Shown one piece after another: positions 1-9,300 of a stretch of DNA of 64,000 nt (position 1 is its first letter; the number at the start of each line of letters is the position of its first letter). The translations under genes were made by a program, and so were the position numbers. Origin of the DNA: Labyrinthula sp. Ha (taxonomy: Eukaryota > Sar > Bigyra > Labyrinthulida > Labyrinthulaceae); NCBI GenBank assembly GCA_015227615.1, contig JAALGZ010000009.1, positions 186,001 through 250,000 of the forward strand, given 5' to 3'. The notes beneath the pieces were generated by a model. It made no database searches, was not told the origin of the DNA, and saw only the letters and a list, made by a program, of their open reading frames with translations.

Positions 1-1304
1 CCAATAGAGACCTTAATGAGTCGACAAGAGCTTTCCTTGACTTCTTTCACTCAAATGTCCATGGATGGCTCTTCTCAGAGGAAGCTGAACATGGAATAAC
101 TTTGCTGTGCACCAAGTTCAGCATTTCACGCAGTATCTTGCTAGCAGCTCTTAAGGATCAGATTTTACCAATTGGCTGTACGAATCATTTGTTTGATGTT
201 GACAAGAGGTTGTTACAACCAACTTTTTTTGAAAAACAGATTGCTTTTAACTTGCCAGATGGTATTCAAAAAGAAAAAATTATTAAAAGTATTTTTTCTG
301 AAGTTGATTCAAAAATGCCTGTTGAGAAAACAGTCTCGCTTATCTCTAGTTTAACGCCAGGATTTTCAAATGCTGAGTTGTATGAAGTCATAAGAATATT
401 ACATCAGCCCAAAACTTCTTTAGCGGAACTCACAGATAAGCATATATATGCTGCTATTAAGAGATTCGGCTTGCCATCCGTGCAGAAAGAATATGGATTT
501 TTGAAAGTTTCAAGGTTTGAAGAGAAAAAAGAACCTTGGGGAGATATCTCTGGATATGAAGATGTTAAACAATTACTAACTACGAATCTCCTTTGGCAAT
601 TAGACGAACACTACAAGAAAAAGATGAAGCATTTCGGATTATCTAAACCAAAAGGAATCTTGATTTATGGACCTCCAGGATGTGGCAAGACAAATTTAGC
701 TCTAAGCATAGCAAAGCAAGCGAATTTTGGTTTCTTGAAGGTCGATATTTCAGATATTTTATCTTCTTCCTATTTTGGTGATGCTGAAAAAGTGGTGCGT
801 AAAGTGTTTAGGCAAGCAAAGCTATCTTCCCCTTGTATTGTTTTTATCGACGAAATAGATTCTTTAACTGAGAACAGAAGTTTCTCCGAGAGTTCTGGAA
901 GTAATGTCAAAGCAAGAATATTGACAACATTTTTAACTGAGTTGGATGGCGTTGATGAAACCTCTTCGGGAATTATTGTCTTGGGAGCAACAAACCATAT
1001 TCAAGATATTGATAAAGCACTTCTTCGTTCAGGAAGATTCGATCTAAAAATATTCATTGGTTTACCAGATAAGGTGGCCAGAAAAGCTCTTTTGCAAAGA
1101 TATTTGCTATCTATGAAACTTGATGAAGGTCTTCAACAAGATATTTTCTCAGGGGGTGATGTAATGCAAGAACTTGTAAAAAGAACTCATAACTTTTCTG
1201 GTGCTGAGATTAAAGAGAAGTGTCAGCAAACTGGATTGTTGGCTGTCAGATTGTCTAGGAAACAGATTGGGGAAAAGGAATTATTATCAGTGTTTAAATG
1301 TTAA
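1..1304 (+). CDS. Type II AAA+ ATPase, AFG2/SPATA5L1-like, 5' partial
   Basis: The frame is open from base 3 at the window edge, so the gene starts outside; the first possible internal start (TTG at 102) is not a real start. The visible 433 residues are the end of a first AAA domain (D1), a linker and a complete second domain (D2). D2 shows Walker A GPPGCGKT (about 669-692), Walker B IVFIDEID (837-860), sensor-1 GATN and the arginine-finger block LLRSGRFD. D1 keeps a GCTN sensor-1-like motif and the GFSNAEL helix, but the RPGRFD block is replaced by QPTFFE, so D1 has no arginine finger. Two-domain proteins of this class extract or remodel protein complexes; AFG2 members act in cytoplasmic maturation of the large ribosomal subunit. 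The FRQAK segment and short C-terminus recall SPATA5L1 more than CDC48, but the subtype is only a guess. It ends 11 bases inside the convergent cold-shock gene. Confidence 0.85.
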   Translation, partial: NRDLNESTRAFLDFFHSNVHGWLFSEEAEHGITLLCTKFSISRSILLAALKDQILPIGCTNHLFDVDKRLLQPTFFEKQIAFNLPDGIQKEKIIKSIFSEVDSKMPVEKTVSLISSLTPGFSNAELYEVIRILHQPKTSLAELTDKHIYAAIKRFGLPSVQKEYGFLKVSRFEEKKEPWGDISGYEDVKQLLTTNLLWQLDEHYKKKMKHFGLSKPKGILIYGPPGCGKTNLALSIAKQANFGFLKVDISDILSSSYFGDAEKVVRKVFRQAKLSSPCIVFIDEIDSLTENRSFSESSGSNVKARILTTFLTELDGVDETSSGIIVLGATNHIQDIDKALLRSGRFDLKIFIGLPDKVARKALLQRYLLSMKLDEGLQQDIFSGGDVMQELVKRTHNFSGAEIKEKCQQTGLLAVRLSRKQIGEKELLSVFKC

Positions 1305-1581
1305 CAAGGTACTTATAATAATTCTGTACGCAAGAGAAGTTTATCTTCACTACATTTTGAGCCCTTGGTCTTCCATTTTTATACCACAAGTAAAACAAAA
1401 CAAAATCTTTTTTTTCCAAAGTTTTAAAACCTTCTTCGACAATACTTGTATAGTGAACAAAAACATCTGTTCTGGAAAACTGTCCATAACAAGGAGCTGG
1501 AGTTATAAAACCCCAATCACCTTCGAAGAACTTGACTTGTCCAACAAAAGTAATATTTACTGGGAAATTCATAAAATACAT
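1294..1581 (-). CDS. Small cold-shock-domain RNA-binding protein
   Basis: A protein of 95 residues that is essentially one cold-shock domain. It begins VGQVKFFEGDWGFITP, matching the GxVKWF..xxGFGFI strand (RNP1), continues to DVFVHYTSI (RNP2, usually DVFVHFSAI), then GFKTLEKKDFVLF and ends with RAQNV, the usual last strand. Such domains bind single-stranded RNA or DNA, as in the Y-box and LIN28 families, and act in mRNA translation and storage. The first in-frame ATG (1579-1581) is chosen; the open frame upstream to 1638 begins only with GTG. The short tail after RAQNV, about 20 residues rich in Asn and Tyr, has no family match I recognise. The stop codon lies inside the 3' end of the convergent AAA+ gene, so the two coding ends overlap by 11 bases unless one is spliced differently. 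Confidence 0.75.
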   Translation of the reverse strand: MYFMNFPVNITFVGQVKFFEGDWGFITPAPCYGQFSRTDVFVHYTSIVEEGFKTLEKKDFVLFYLWYKNGRPRAQNVVKINFSCVQNYYKYLVNI

Positions 1582-2402
1582 TTGATGAAAGGAACTAAAG
1601 CTACGGAAATTATTGGAAATTAGATTATTTTCATTCACACGTGAATTCTTCTTACGTGTATATATCTGTTAGCATTGTATAAAACAAAAAAATATTGAAC
1701 TGTTTTCACATATTGTACTTACATAAAAAATGTATAAATGCAGTAAAGAGACGTTTCAATTGTCGTTTTATAAAGTTTTTGTAAACAATGTTTAAACTTA
1801 TATAAGAGCGCGTATCTTACGTGATATAATCTGTTTTCAACTTGATATTAATTTTTTTAAGGACTGGGAATAGATAATTAAAAATACTGATCATAGAATA
1901 ATAAAGTAAGTGAAATGGATTAAGGTACTTGGTTTAGAAACTGCGTTTAAAACGATACATAAATGACAATAAGTAAAATCGTTAGTAGACATATTTCTTT
2001 ACATTCAAACTCCTTAGCCATGTAAGTTTCCCTCTTTTCCTCTTTTTTTCTTCATGTTAACATTATACTCTATTGGAAACACTATTTTGGTAATTCAAGA
2101 GAAAAGATGTTAAAACAACTTGTTTAAACGTTTGCTGTAGTTGTAAAAAGACATAGTTGCATAATATTAACATCCTTCTCTATACTTTATACAGTCAATT
2201 TGATACTTTTATATTCTCAACAGATTAGCACTGGTATCTTTACAAAATAAGATTTGGAAAGTTTTACCTTTTGAAAATTTTTAGAGAATAAACAAAGGAA
2301 GAAAAGAAACTTCACTTAAAAACTAGAACCTGTGCAAAGTTTCTATTAGACATTGTACTCTTGATACTATTAGTATCATATATAGAATGTATCACAGGAA
2401 GT
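1582..2402. other. Intergenic, AT-rich
   Basis: About 820 bases separate the divergently oriented 5' side of the cold-shock gene from the 3' end of moaC. I see no open frame of note, no repeat and no RNA gene. The first 100 bases must hold the cold-shock promoter. Confidence 0.6.
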
Positions 2403-2921
2403 TTAATTAACCTTGTTTCCATAGTCAGACTTTCCACCTGATTTCCATAAAAGCTTTGTTTCTTGGATGATTATATCATGCGAAAGTGCTTTCAGCATAT
2501 CATACACACACAAAGCAGCCACAGATGCTCCAGTCAAGGCTTCCATCTCAACACCAGTTTCACCCTTCATTCCAACTTCACATTCTATTCTAATACAATC
2601 CGTATTAAACTCATCAAAATCTATCTCTACTTTACAACTTTGTATATTTAAAGGATGACAAAATGGTAAAAGTTCGCTAGTTTTTTTAACCGCCATAGTT
2701 GCTGCTATTATAGCCGTTGAAAATATCGGGCCTTTCTTCGAGTGTATTTGTCCGTTAACTAAGTTTTCTTGGGTTAACAGATTTTTTGGAAGTATTACTT
2801 GCGTTAAAGCACGTGCTTTCCTCAAGGTGCTGTTTTTATGAGATACATCAACCATTTTTGGTAGGTTAGAAGCATTATCGACGTGGGATAAGGAGGAAAC
2901 TCTTCTTAAGAACATTTTCAT
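2403..2921 (-). CDS. moaC: Cyclic pyranopterin monophosphate synthase (MoaC/CNX3)
   Basis: Second enzyme of molybdenum cofactor synthesis: it turns the 3',8-cyclo-GTP product of the MoaA radical-SAM enzyme into cyclic pyranopterin monophosphate. All family signatures are present in order: KMVDVSHK near the N-terminus, LPFCHPL with the active-site His, GETGVEMEAL, YDMLKAL with the catalytic Asp and Lys, and the terminal KSGGKS. Taking the first in-frame ATG (2919-2921) gives 172 residues; the longer open frame starts only with GTG. The N-terminus MKMFLRRVSSLSHV is basic and free of acidic residues, as expected of a mitochondrial leader, which fits the mitochondrial site of this step in eukaryotes. 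In animals MoaC is usually part of the MOCS1 locus; here it stands alone and no MoaA partner is in the window. A same-strand orphan ends 89 bases upstream. Confidence 0.95.
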   Translation of the reverse strand: MKMFLRRVSSLSHVDNASNLPKMVDVSHKNSTLRKARALTQVILPKNLLTQENLVNGQIHSKKGPIFSTAIIAATMAVKKTSELLPFCHPLNIQSCKVEIDFDEFNTDCIRIECEVGMKGETGVEMEALTGASVAALCVYDMLKALSHDIIIQETKLLWKSGGKSDYGNKVN

Positions 2922-3010
2922 AATATTTTCTGTGGCTGAGAAATATGAAATTACATTTGTACGAAATTCTTCCTCCACCTCATCTTAGATGTAACGTAGA
3001 TGGTTTGTTG

Positions 3011-3397
3011 TCAGGCTATATTTGGTTCTAACTTCAAAATGAGCTTGTAAACGTGAAATGTTTGGAAAAATTTGCTCGACTCAGGTTCTAGAGGAAAGCC
3101 CTTAATGTCATCAAATATTCGTTTTTTTGTCTCATATGACTGTTGATAGATTTTAATATCAATATCATTTTTATCACAACTGTAACTGCTTAATAAGTTA
3201 TCAATTTGCAATAGAACTTCTCCAAGATTAAACAGGGAAGTTTCAAAGGCACACACTAAATTCTTTTCTTTTGTAGCGGCTTCTAGTATAGCAATATGAT
3301 GTTCAAAAGAACTTAAAAACCTAGAACTGACCTTCTTCCATTTATCCGCAAACACATTAACATCTCTTTTTCCCCTTTTTTTCTTCTTTTTACCCAT
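3011..3397 (-). CDS. Basic small protein, unknown function
   Basis: A frame of 128 residues with a clear ATG. It opens with a strongly basic stretch, MGKKKKKRGKRDVN, which could be a nuclear or nucleolar signal or an RNA-binding tail. The rest is predicted mostly helical and amphipathic (FADKWKKVSSRFLSSFEHHIAILEAA, then NLGEVLLQIDNLLSSY), with three Cys and no membrane segment. I do not recognise the family. It lies head to tail with moaC, whose chosen start is 89 bases downstream of this stop; that is close, but nothing in the sequence shows co-transcription. The composition, with few stops in the other frames and a start well placed after about 250 AT-rich bases, supports a real gene. Confidence 0.6.
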   Translation of the reverse strand: MGKKKKKRGKRDVNVFADKWKKVSSRFLSSFEHHIAILEAATKEKNLVCAFETSLFNLGEVLLQIDNLLSSYSCDKNDIDIKIYQQSYETKKRIFDDIKGFPLEPESSKFFQTFHVYKLILKLEPNIA

Positions 3398-3644
3398 TGA
3401 AATGCGTTTACCTTGTGCTTCTGTTATATACCAAGTTCGAATAGATATTCCTGATATATAAGTATTGAGAGTAGTTAAACAAGGTAGATAAATAGATTAT
3501 AGTATCAGTACCTATCATATATTAAAAGGACTAAACAAGCTGATATAGACAAGCAAGAAAAAGACAATGGATACAACTACTTCTGTTACACTTAGAATCT
3601 GTATAGTTAATTAGAAAATTAGGGCGAAAAGCTTAAAATTTGGT

Positions 3645-5667
3645 TTATAAGATTTTATTAAAGCTATCTGCTGTAAGTCCACCACCATTGGACTGGGTAA
3701 TAGAATAGTTGACCCCATAGCTCACATCCTCATCTAGTTCACTTTCACGTATTAACCTTGTTCTTTCTTCCTTTGTACTACCCCTTGAAAACTCAGTCCC
3801 ATAATATTTTTTCAAGTTAACTTTCTTCCCTTCGATCAACCCAAGAAACTCCGCCAAGTTTTTCAGCAAACCTTGGGAAAAGTGATTCTTCCCATTCTTT
3901 AAGTATTTGTACTTCCTCAAGTTAACAAACTCATTTGTGGTAAGATTTCGAGCAACCAGCATAAAATGTTGAAGAACTAAACCACCAGCATAGAGTGCAA
4001 AGAATAGAAGTGAACACACGAGAAGGGTCAAAGGTTGAAAGATGTTCACACTAGCAACCCCATGACCAAGATCCAAAGAGTAAACCGCACAAACTAGAAA
4101 ACCGACAATGCATATTTCAGTGCAAACTAAGAGTGCAACAAAGTAAAGATAATTTTCCTTTGCAATAGGTTGTCCCACCCAAGGGCAAAAATGGTCAAAC
4201 TTTTCTAAGCAGCGATCACTTATTCTATCATGCTTCGATCTCAAAGGTCTTACTATCTCGCACGTTGTACATACAGGTACTTCAAGCCCTTTAGACATTA
4301 CTTCTTTGTACATGTCATGTAGATATTCTCCCTTTGATGTGAAAGCTCCATTAAGTCTCTTAATATACCCGGGATCTTTTCTCTGCAGAGAAGCCCAACT
4401 AATCCACATACCCACGGAAGCCAATACTGTGAACAGAGCTAACATATAATGCCCAGCCATGTATGGAGAAGGAAGGATATACATAAAAAAATAAAACGTT
4501 GCCAAAGGTCCAATAACAGGCCAACAATACCAGCTCCAGTGCTTTTTGTGTACGGACAGGCCAAGATCGACACTACCTCTCTTCGCAGTCTCTTGGAGCA
4601 ATCGAGCAACTCGCTTGAACCTCTTTTTTTCATGCTTCATCGCAGATTCCATTTTCTCGTTTGCTAGTTCTTCTGCAGTTCTTCCATCTTTATCCACAAT
4701 ATCTAAAAACATTTTCAAACTTGTGGAATCTCTATTCTTATAAGCTGCTCTGAGAAGAATCAAACATGCAATGTGATCCCCTTGAACAACAGCCCAGTGC
4801 AGAGGGCTCATATCTTCCCAATCCTGTGCGGTAAATTCAGCTCCTTTGTGCAACAGAAACTCAATTGTATAATACTTTTGCTTGTAAGTAGCCCAATGAA
4901 GTGCAGTTCGTCCACAGTTATCTCGAATATCAACTTTAATCCTATCATAGAATAAAATTTGAGCCAAAGCATCCTTCTGCCCATACTGTGCCGCGTGATG
5001 AAGCACTGAATACCCTTGACTGTCGACCACCGAAAGAGTAGAAGCGTTAGCCCTTACTAGCAGGTTAATTATACGTGCATGTCCCTTCAATGCCGCCCAA
5101 TGCAATGCAATTTCTCCTCGCTCATTCTTCGCACAGGGGTCAGCTCCATTCTGCAGAAGAAACGTTAAACTTTCCTGCTGGCCATCCAACGCGGCCCAGT
5201 GAAGCAAAGGATGAGACAGAGGATCTCCATCAATAGAGACTGCAGCGTTTACTAAGGTTTTATCCTTGTACTTACTGAGTATTTGCTTCAAATTGGAGGT
5301 TTGACCTAGCCTTGTGGCATTCAAGAGCTCCTGTAGAGCTAGATGCTTTTGTGAAATCAGCTCAACTTCATTATTACCTTCTGAGGCTGCCTGGGCCTGA
5401 GATTGAGCTATCTCCTTTGATTTTTTTTGTTTCTGAAGCGCGTAGTTTATCGCTATAATCTGTTGTTTTTTCGGAAGTGCCAGAATTTTCGTTTTTAACT
5501 TTTCAAAGTTTGGGAAGTCTTTTAACAGTTCCAACAACCTGTACAACTGTTAATGAGACAAAATCTACCCATCAAGAGATTCATCCTCTGGTTTTAAATT
5601 CTTTGATACATCATCATCGATGGATTTTTCCTCCAGCCTATAATTCAAGTCTAACAAGAGAATACAT
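3645..5667 (-). CDS. ZDHHC17: Ankyrin-repeat DHHC palmitoyltransferase (HIP14/AKR1 type)
   Basis: Integral membrane protein S-acyltransferase that attaches palmitate to Cys of target proteins, usually at the Golgi. The main exon (3645-5538) has no usable ATG before the ankyrin repeats, so I add two upstream exons: 5569-5637 and the AT of a split ATG at 5666-5667. These are joined through introns of 30 nt (5539-5568) and 28 nt (5638-5665), giving 654 residues. About six ankyrin repeats (roughly residues 70-310) are followed by two membrane spans, the DPG motif, the Cys-rich domain with catalytic DHFC at residues 472-475, two more spans and the TTxE motif as TTNE. The TTNEFVNLRKYKYLK block matches HIP14. 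The Cys-rich domain keeps the first zinc-ligand set (C447, C450, H460, C467) but has D461, S464, F474 and P481 where the second set should be. DHYC variants are known in yeast Akr1. Confidence 0.88.
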
Positions 5668-6041
5668 TTTATCTCTTCGACTTTTTACAAAACTTGCTCA
5701 AAATGCAACTGCGGAGAAAAAAATATCGTGATAACTTTATTCAACTAAATATTCATTATACGAGAACCCATTTCTTCGTCTTTTGATTTGCTCTGTAGTT
5801 GTTTTTGATTGGACAGAAGAGAATATATAATATCAAGGGGTTTTCGCCCTATTTCTTATTACTATAGACGTACTCAAACCAAATAAATCAAAGATAAATA
5901 ACACTGATAATAGTTTCACTATTTTCAACTTTTTTAATTCTAAAAAAAATACAATGTTTATACGTTCCAACGTTTCCAAAACGATACTATGTTGCTAACA
6001 AAAGGAACCAAAAATGGAATATCATTACTTACCAAGAGCCC
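5668..6041. other. Intergenic / upstream region of the DHHC gene
   Basis: About 370 AT-rich bases carrying the presumed promoter of the ankyrin-DHHC gene. On the minus strand a good splice-donor-like GTAAGT is visible near 6030, and it could belong to the doubtful upstream gene. Nothing else stands out. Confidence 0.4.
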
Positions 6042-6312
6042 TCAATTAAATAACTTTTTTCCATAGCTTATAGAAACTAAGAAGAGGAAGGAAATGCACT
6101 CATGCTTGACACTAATAAGCTGTTGAAGTATGACAGGAAGGTTTTGCTCAGGCGTTCGAGGATAGAGGAACGGCTCAATGGTAGTGCAAAGATGCTTAAG
6201 TAAAGACACCAAGTTGCCTTCACAGAAGGGCCTTGCCTTGAAAAAATTTTGTAGGTGATACAAACATGCACAGCAGTAAAAATGCTGCAATAGATTTCCT
6301 ATATAAGTTCAT
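6042..6312 (-). CDS. Doubtful small secreted protein
   Basis: The minus strand has a coding-looking stretch (6042-6236) reading RPFCEGNLVSLLKHLC and continuing helical and Leu-rich with a third Cys (KHEC). Joining it to 6262-6312 across a 25-nt GT..AG gap (6237-6261) gives 81 residues that begin MNLYRKSIAAFLLLCMFA, a textbook signal peptide with a cleavage-like A before RPF. The mature part would be about 63 residues with three Cys. The gap is shorter than the other introns here and the unspliced frame is also open, so the model is weak. The C-terminal end may also be spliced away, because a GTAAGT donor lies just past the stop. I do not recognise a family. Confidence 0.3.
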
Positions 6313-9300
6313 GATAAGTGCCTCACCTAAAATGGTTAAACTGGTTCCAAAGATTACGAGCTACTCAGGTGTTTGCCATTGGGGCGCAGCAGCCAAACTA
6401 AATATATATACAGTTTGGGCAAAGTTCTTTGCAAGCTAAGCACGCCGCCGATTTGGATGATTTCTTTTGATCGTTTTTCATTTTTCCTAGTGCTAAGGAA
6501 CTCCTATTGTACAAAACAATGCGAATTGATAAATACAAAGTTTTCATCTGAGACTAAAAAAATGGAGTACTATTTAAAATTAAACACAATTCGGGTTTTA
6601 GTAATACGATGACGAAAGTTTTCTTCTTCACTCGGATTATTATAATGCCTCCATACCAAAGTTCAGGTCATGTCCTGGAAAGGCATGGTATTGATGAACT
6701 GAGTTTCTATGACTAAAGACTGCGCGTAGTTAATAACATAAAGTGCAACCAAACCCTAATTATGATTTTTGAAGATACGTCCCAGTAGTTGGCAAAGGAC
6801 TTATATGATGTTCAGAAAATTTGGTATGTCACAACCTGTCCACAGTAGGGAGTCTCTAGCTATTTCAAGTTATGAGCTTATCTATAAACGATTTTTAGAT
6901 ATCCTAGTATGAAATGAATCCTAGATTGAAATTTCTTCACCATGAATTCGTCTTCTTGATTTTTTCCTTATTCTTCAGGCTGGGATCATAGCTTTTTCCT
7001 AGATAAAGAAATATAACAGAACAGTAAAAGAAAAACTTGAATCAAATGCCTATTGGCTTTTTATGGAAATAAATAAAAGACTACTAGTGAAATGAAGGTG
7101 TTTTTCTGCAACACTTTGACTATGTTTAATTCCTTTGAGTCTAGTTGCGTGCCAATGCCCCTCGCATAGCTGGATACAGCTGAAGCATGACTTTTTCGCA
7201 ATCACCAAAATAAGTTATATATTCCAAGGCTGTATCACATCCTCTTAATGTGACAGATCTCTTACTCCCTATATATGGTCAAATTAAAAATAAATTAGTT
7301 TCAGTAAAATTAACCCCATAAAGGACATGAATGCTGCTTGATAACGTGAAGATTTTTTTCTTCATTTTATAAAAATTCCCCACAAAGCTTGAACAAATTT
7401 GAAGTGTTTTTCAATTTTCTAACGGACATCTAATGCTCTTAAAAGGATTTAAGATTGTATCTCTCAAATGAGTACTATTTCAAAGAAAATTGACCAAGGT
7501 TTTTCTTTTTAAGCATCAACCTAAGAGCTCAAACACATACAAATAATAAAGCATAATAACTACAGTGGGTAACTAAGCTCCGATTTCTTTGACAACAAAG
7601 AAAATAAAGATAAATCAGTCACTATTTAGGTTGTATGGAATTCACAAGGTAGTAACTAAAGTCAGAGAAACTGACCAAGTCACCATGGAGAAACATAGCT
7701 AGAGATTCCCGTTATTTCTGCAGAATTTTCCACTATAATCCAACGAAAACTCATAGTTTTGGATATTTGGACCCAAACTAAAATCTCTTACACGTTAGCT
7801 CTGCAGGGAATTGTGATCATGGTGCGTACAGATTTTAAAGGACCAGTAGTGTTACTCCAGAATAGTTAGCTGCAGAAGTTTATATGGAAAGGGAGGAGGA
7901 ATGCAATGCTTGAAGCTACCTGGTGCTGTTTCACCTCACCAAATGCTGAATAATTAATAATTAAAAAGATACTTATAGCGATAAAATGCACCATTTGAAT
8001 ACATAAGTGTTCTGTGGCAATATTGAATTTGCCCTGCCCCCTCCCCAGACTTTCAACTTGGCTCCGAATCAGGTAATTATTTTCTTTGTCTGATCATATC
8101 AAGATAGGCACTCAGGCTTAAAAGTATGGTAATGATGATTTTCATCAGTCGAGTGAGTATAGTTAGGGAGATTGAACATGATTATGGTAGTAATACTGTG
8201 TCTCAGATTTAAAAAGAAAAGAATATAACTGAAATCACGTCAAAATGTAGAAATCCCAATCTTCGAAATATTGTTTGTCCTTTTTCGTTTTCAAACATCC
8301 AAGGAAACCAAACAATTCCGTTAATATGTTCCTCGGGAGAGGAAAAAGATGCAGCTAAAGTACGAAGAGCAGAGACTGTACTTTTATATTATGATGAACC
8401 AGTTTTCAAGGCAGTATTATCTTTATATCAATTAGTAAGTATCTTAAGGTGAATTGTAGGAGATCCCTATTGGAACCCAAGTTCTAAATTGGAACCATCA
8501 ATTTTATCTCCAATCTATGTTGGCCAAATACACAGATAGAGTGTTTTCATCTTTGGAGATGCGACATCGCAGTGCCTTAACAATATTTGTCGCTATATGT
8601 TGCTGTTGAGCTAACCCACAAATTATACCTTAACCTTAACCAAATCCACCTCATTAATTTTACTCGAGTTTTCAGCATCAGCATTAAATATTGGTAGCAG
8701 ATATAATGTAACCAAATTGTTGTCACAGAAAATGTTTAGGCTACCCCTTATTTCTATCTTAATGTTTTCTACTAACCCCAAGCTTGTAATAACTTTAAAA
8801 AAATTATAAAATTGTTTGTGTGCCAAAGTGGAAAATGTAAGAGTATGTTGGCTGTTGAGAATTCATGTAGTTTCTAAATAAAATCAGCACTTCAAATTTT
8901 ACGAGGTATTGTTCAGAAGACAGATCTAGCCAAGGGTACAGAGTTAATGTTACCAGGCTACACTAGCATAAGGAAATAAATTAAGCATTTCTTCCTATGA
9001 TGATTTATATGACCGAACCCGAGTGTTTCTATAACTATCGTTAATTATACTGAATTTGATATCTTCTTCTTTTATTGAGTCTCATCAAAAGATTAATATT
9101 TTACGCAGAGTTTTCCTCGTGCTTTTGGAAGGTTTTGCAATAAATCAACCCTTTGTTCCCTATAACAAACATAGCTGCTACAAATTGATATTAAATTCTC
9201 AGCTTATGTTTAGCAGGTTAAGTATATAGGTAAGAAACAGCTGCATTCATATACAGTTTATTTGACTGGGATTCTACTAATAGCAACCACCTTATTCGGA

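Noticed and set aside
1582-1638. Longer N-terminus for the cold-shock protein
   Set aside because: It begins with GTG and adds sequence outside the conserved domain; the first ATG fits the domain start.
2922-2978. Longer N-terminus for MoaC
   Set aside because: GTG start only; the downstream ATG gives a normal-length protein with a plausible leader.
8623-8826. 67-codon minus-strand frame in the 7-kb desert
   Set aside because: No domain, no signal peptide, no neighbours; expected by chance in a stretch this long.
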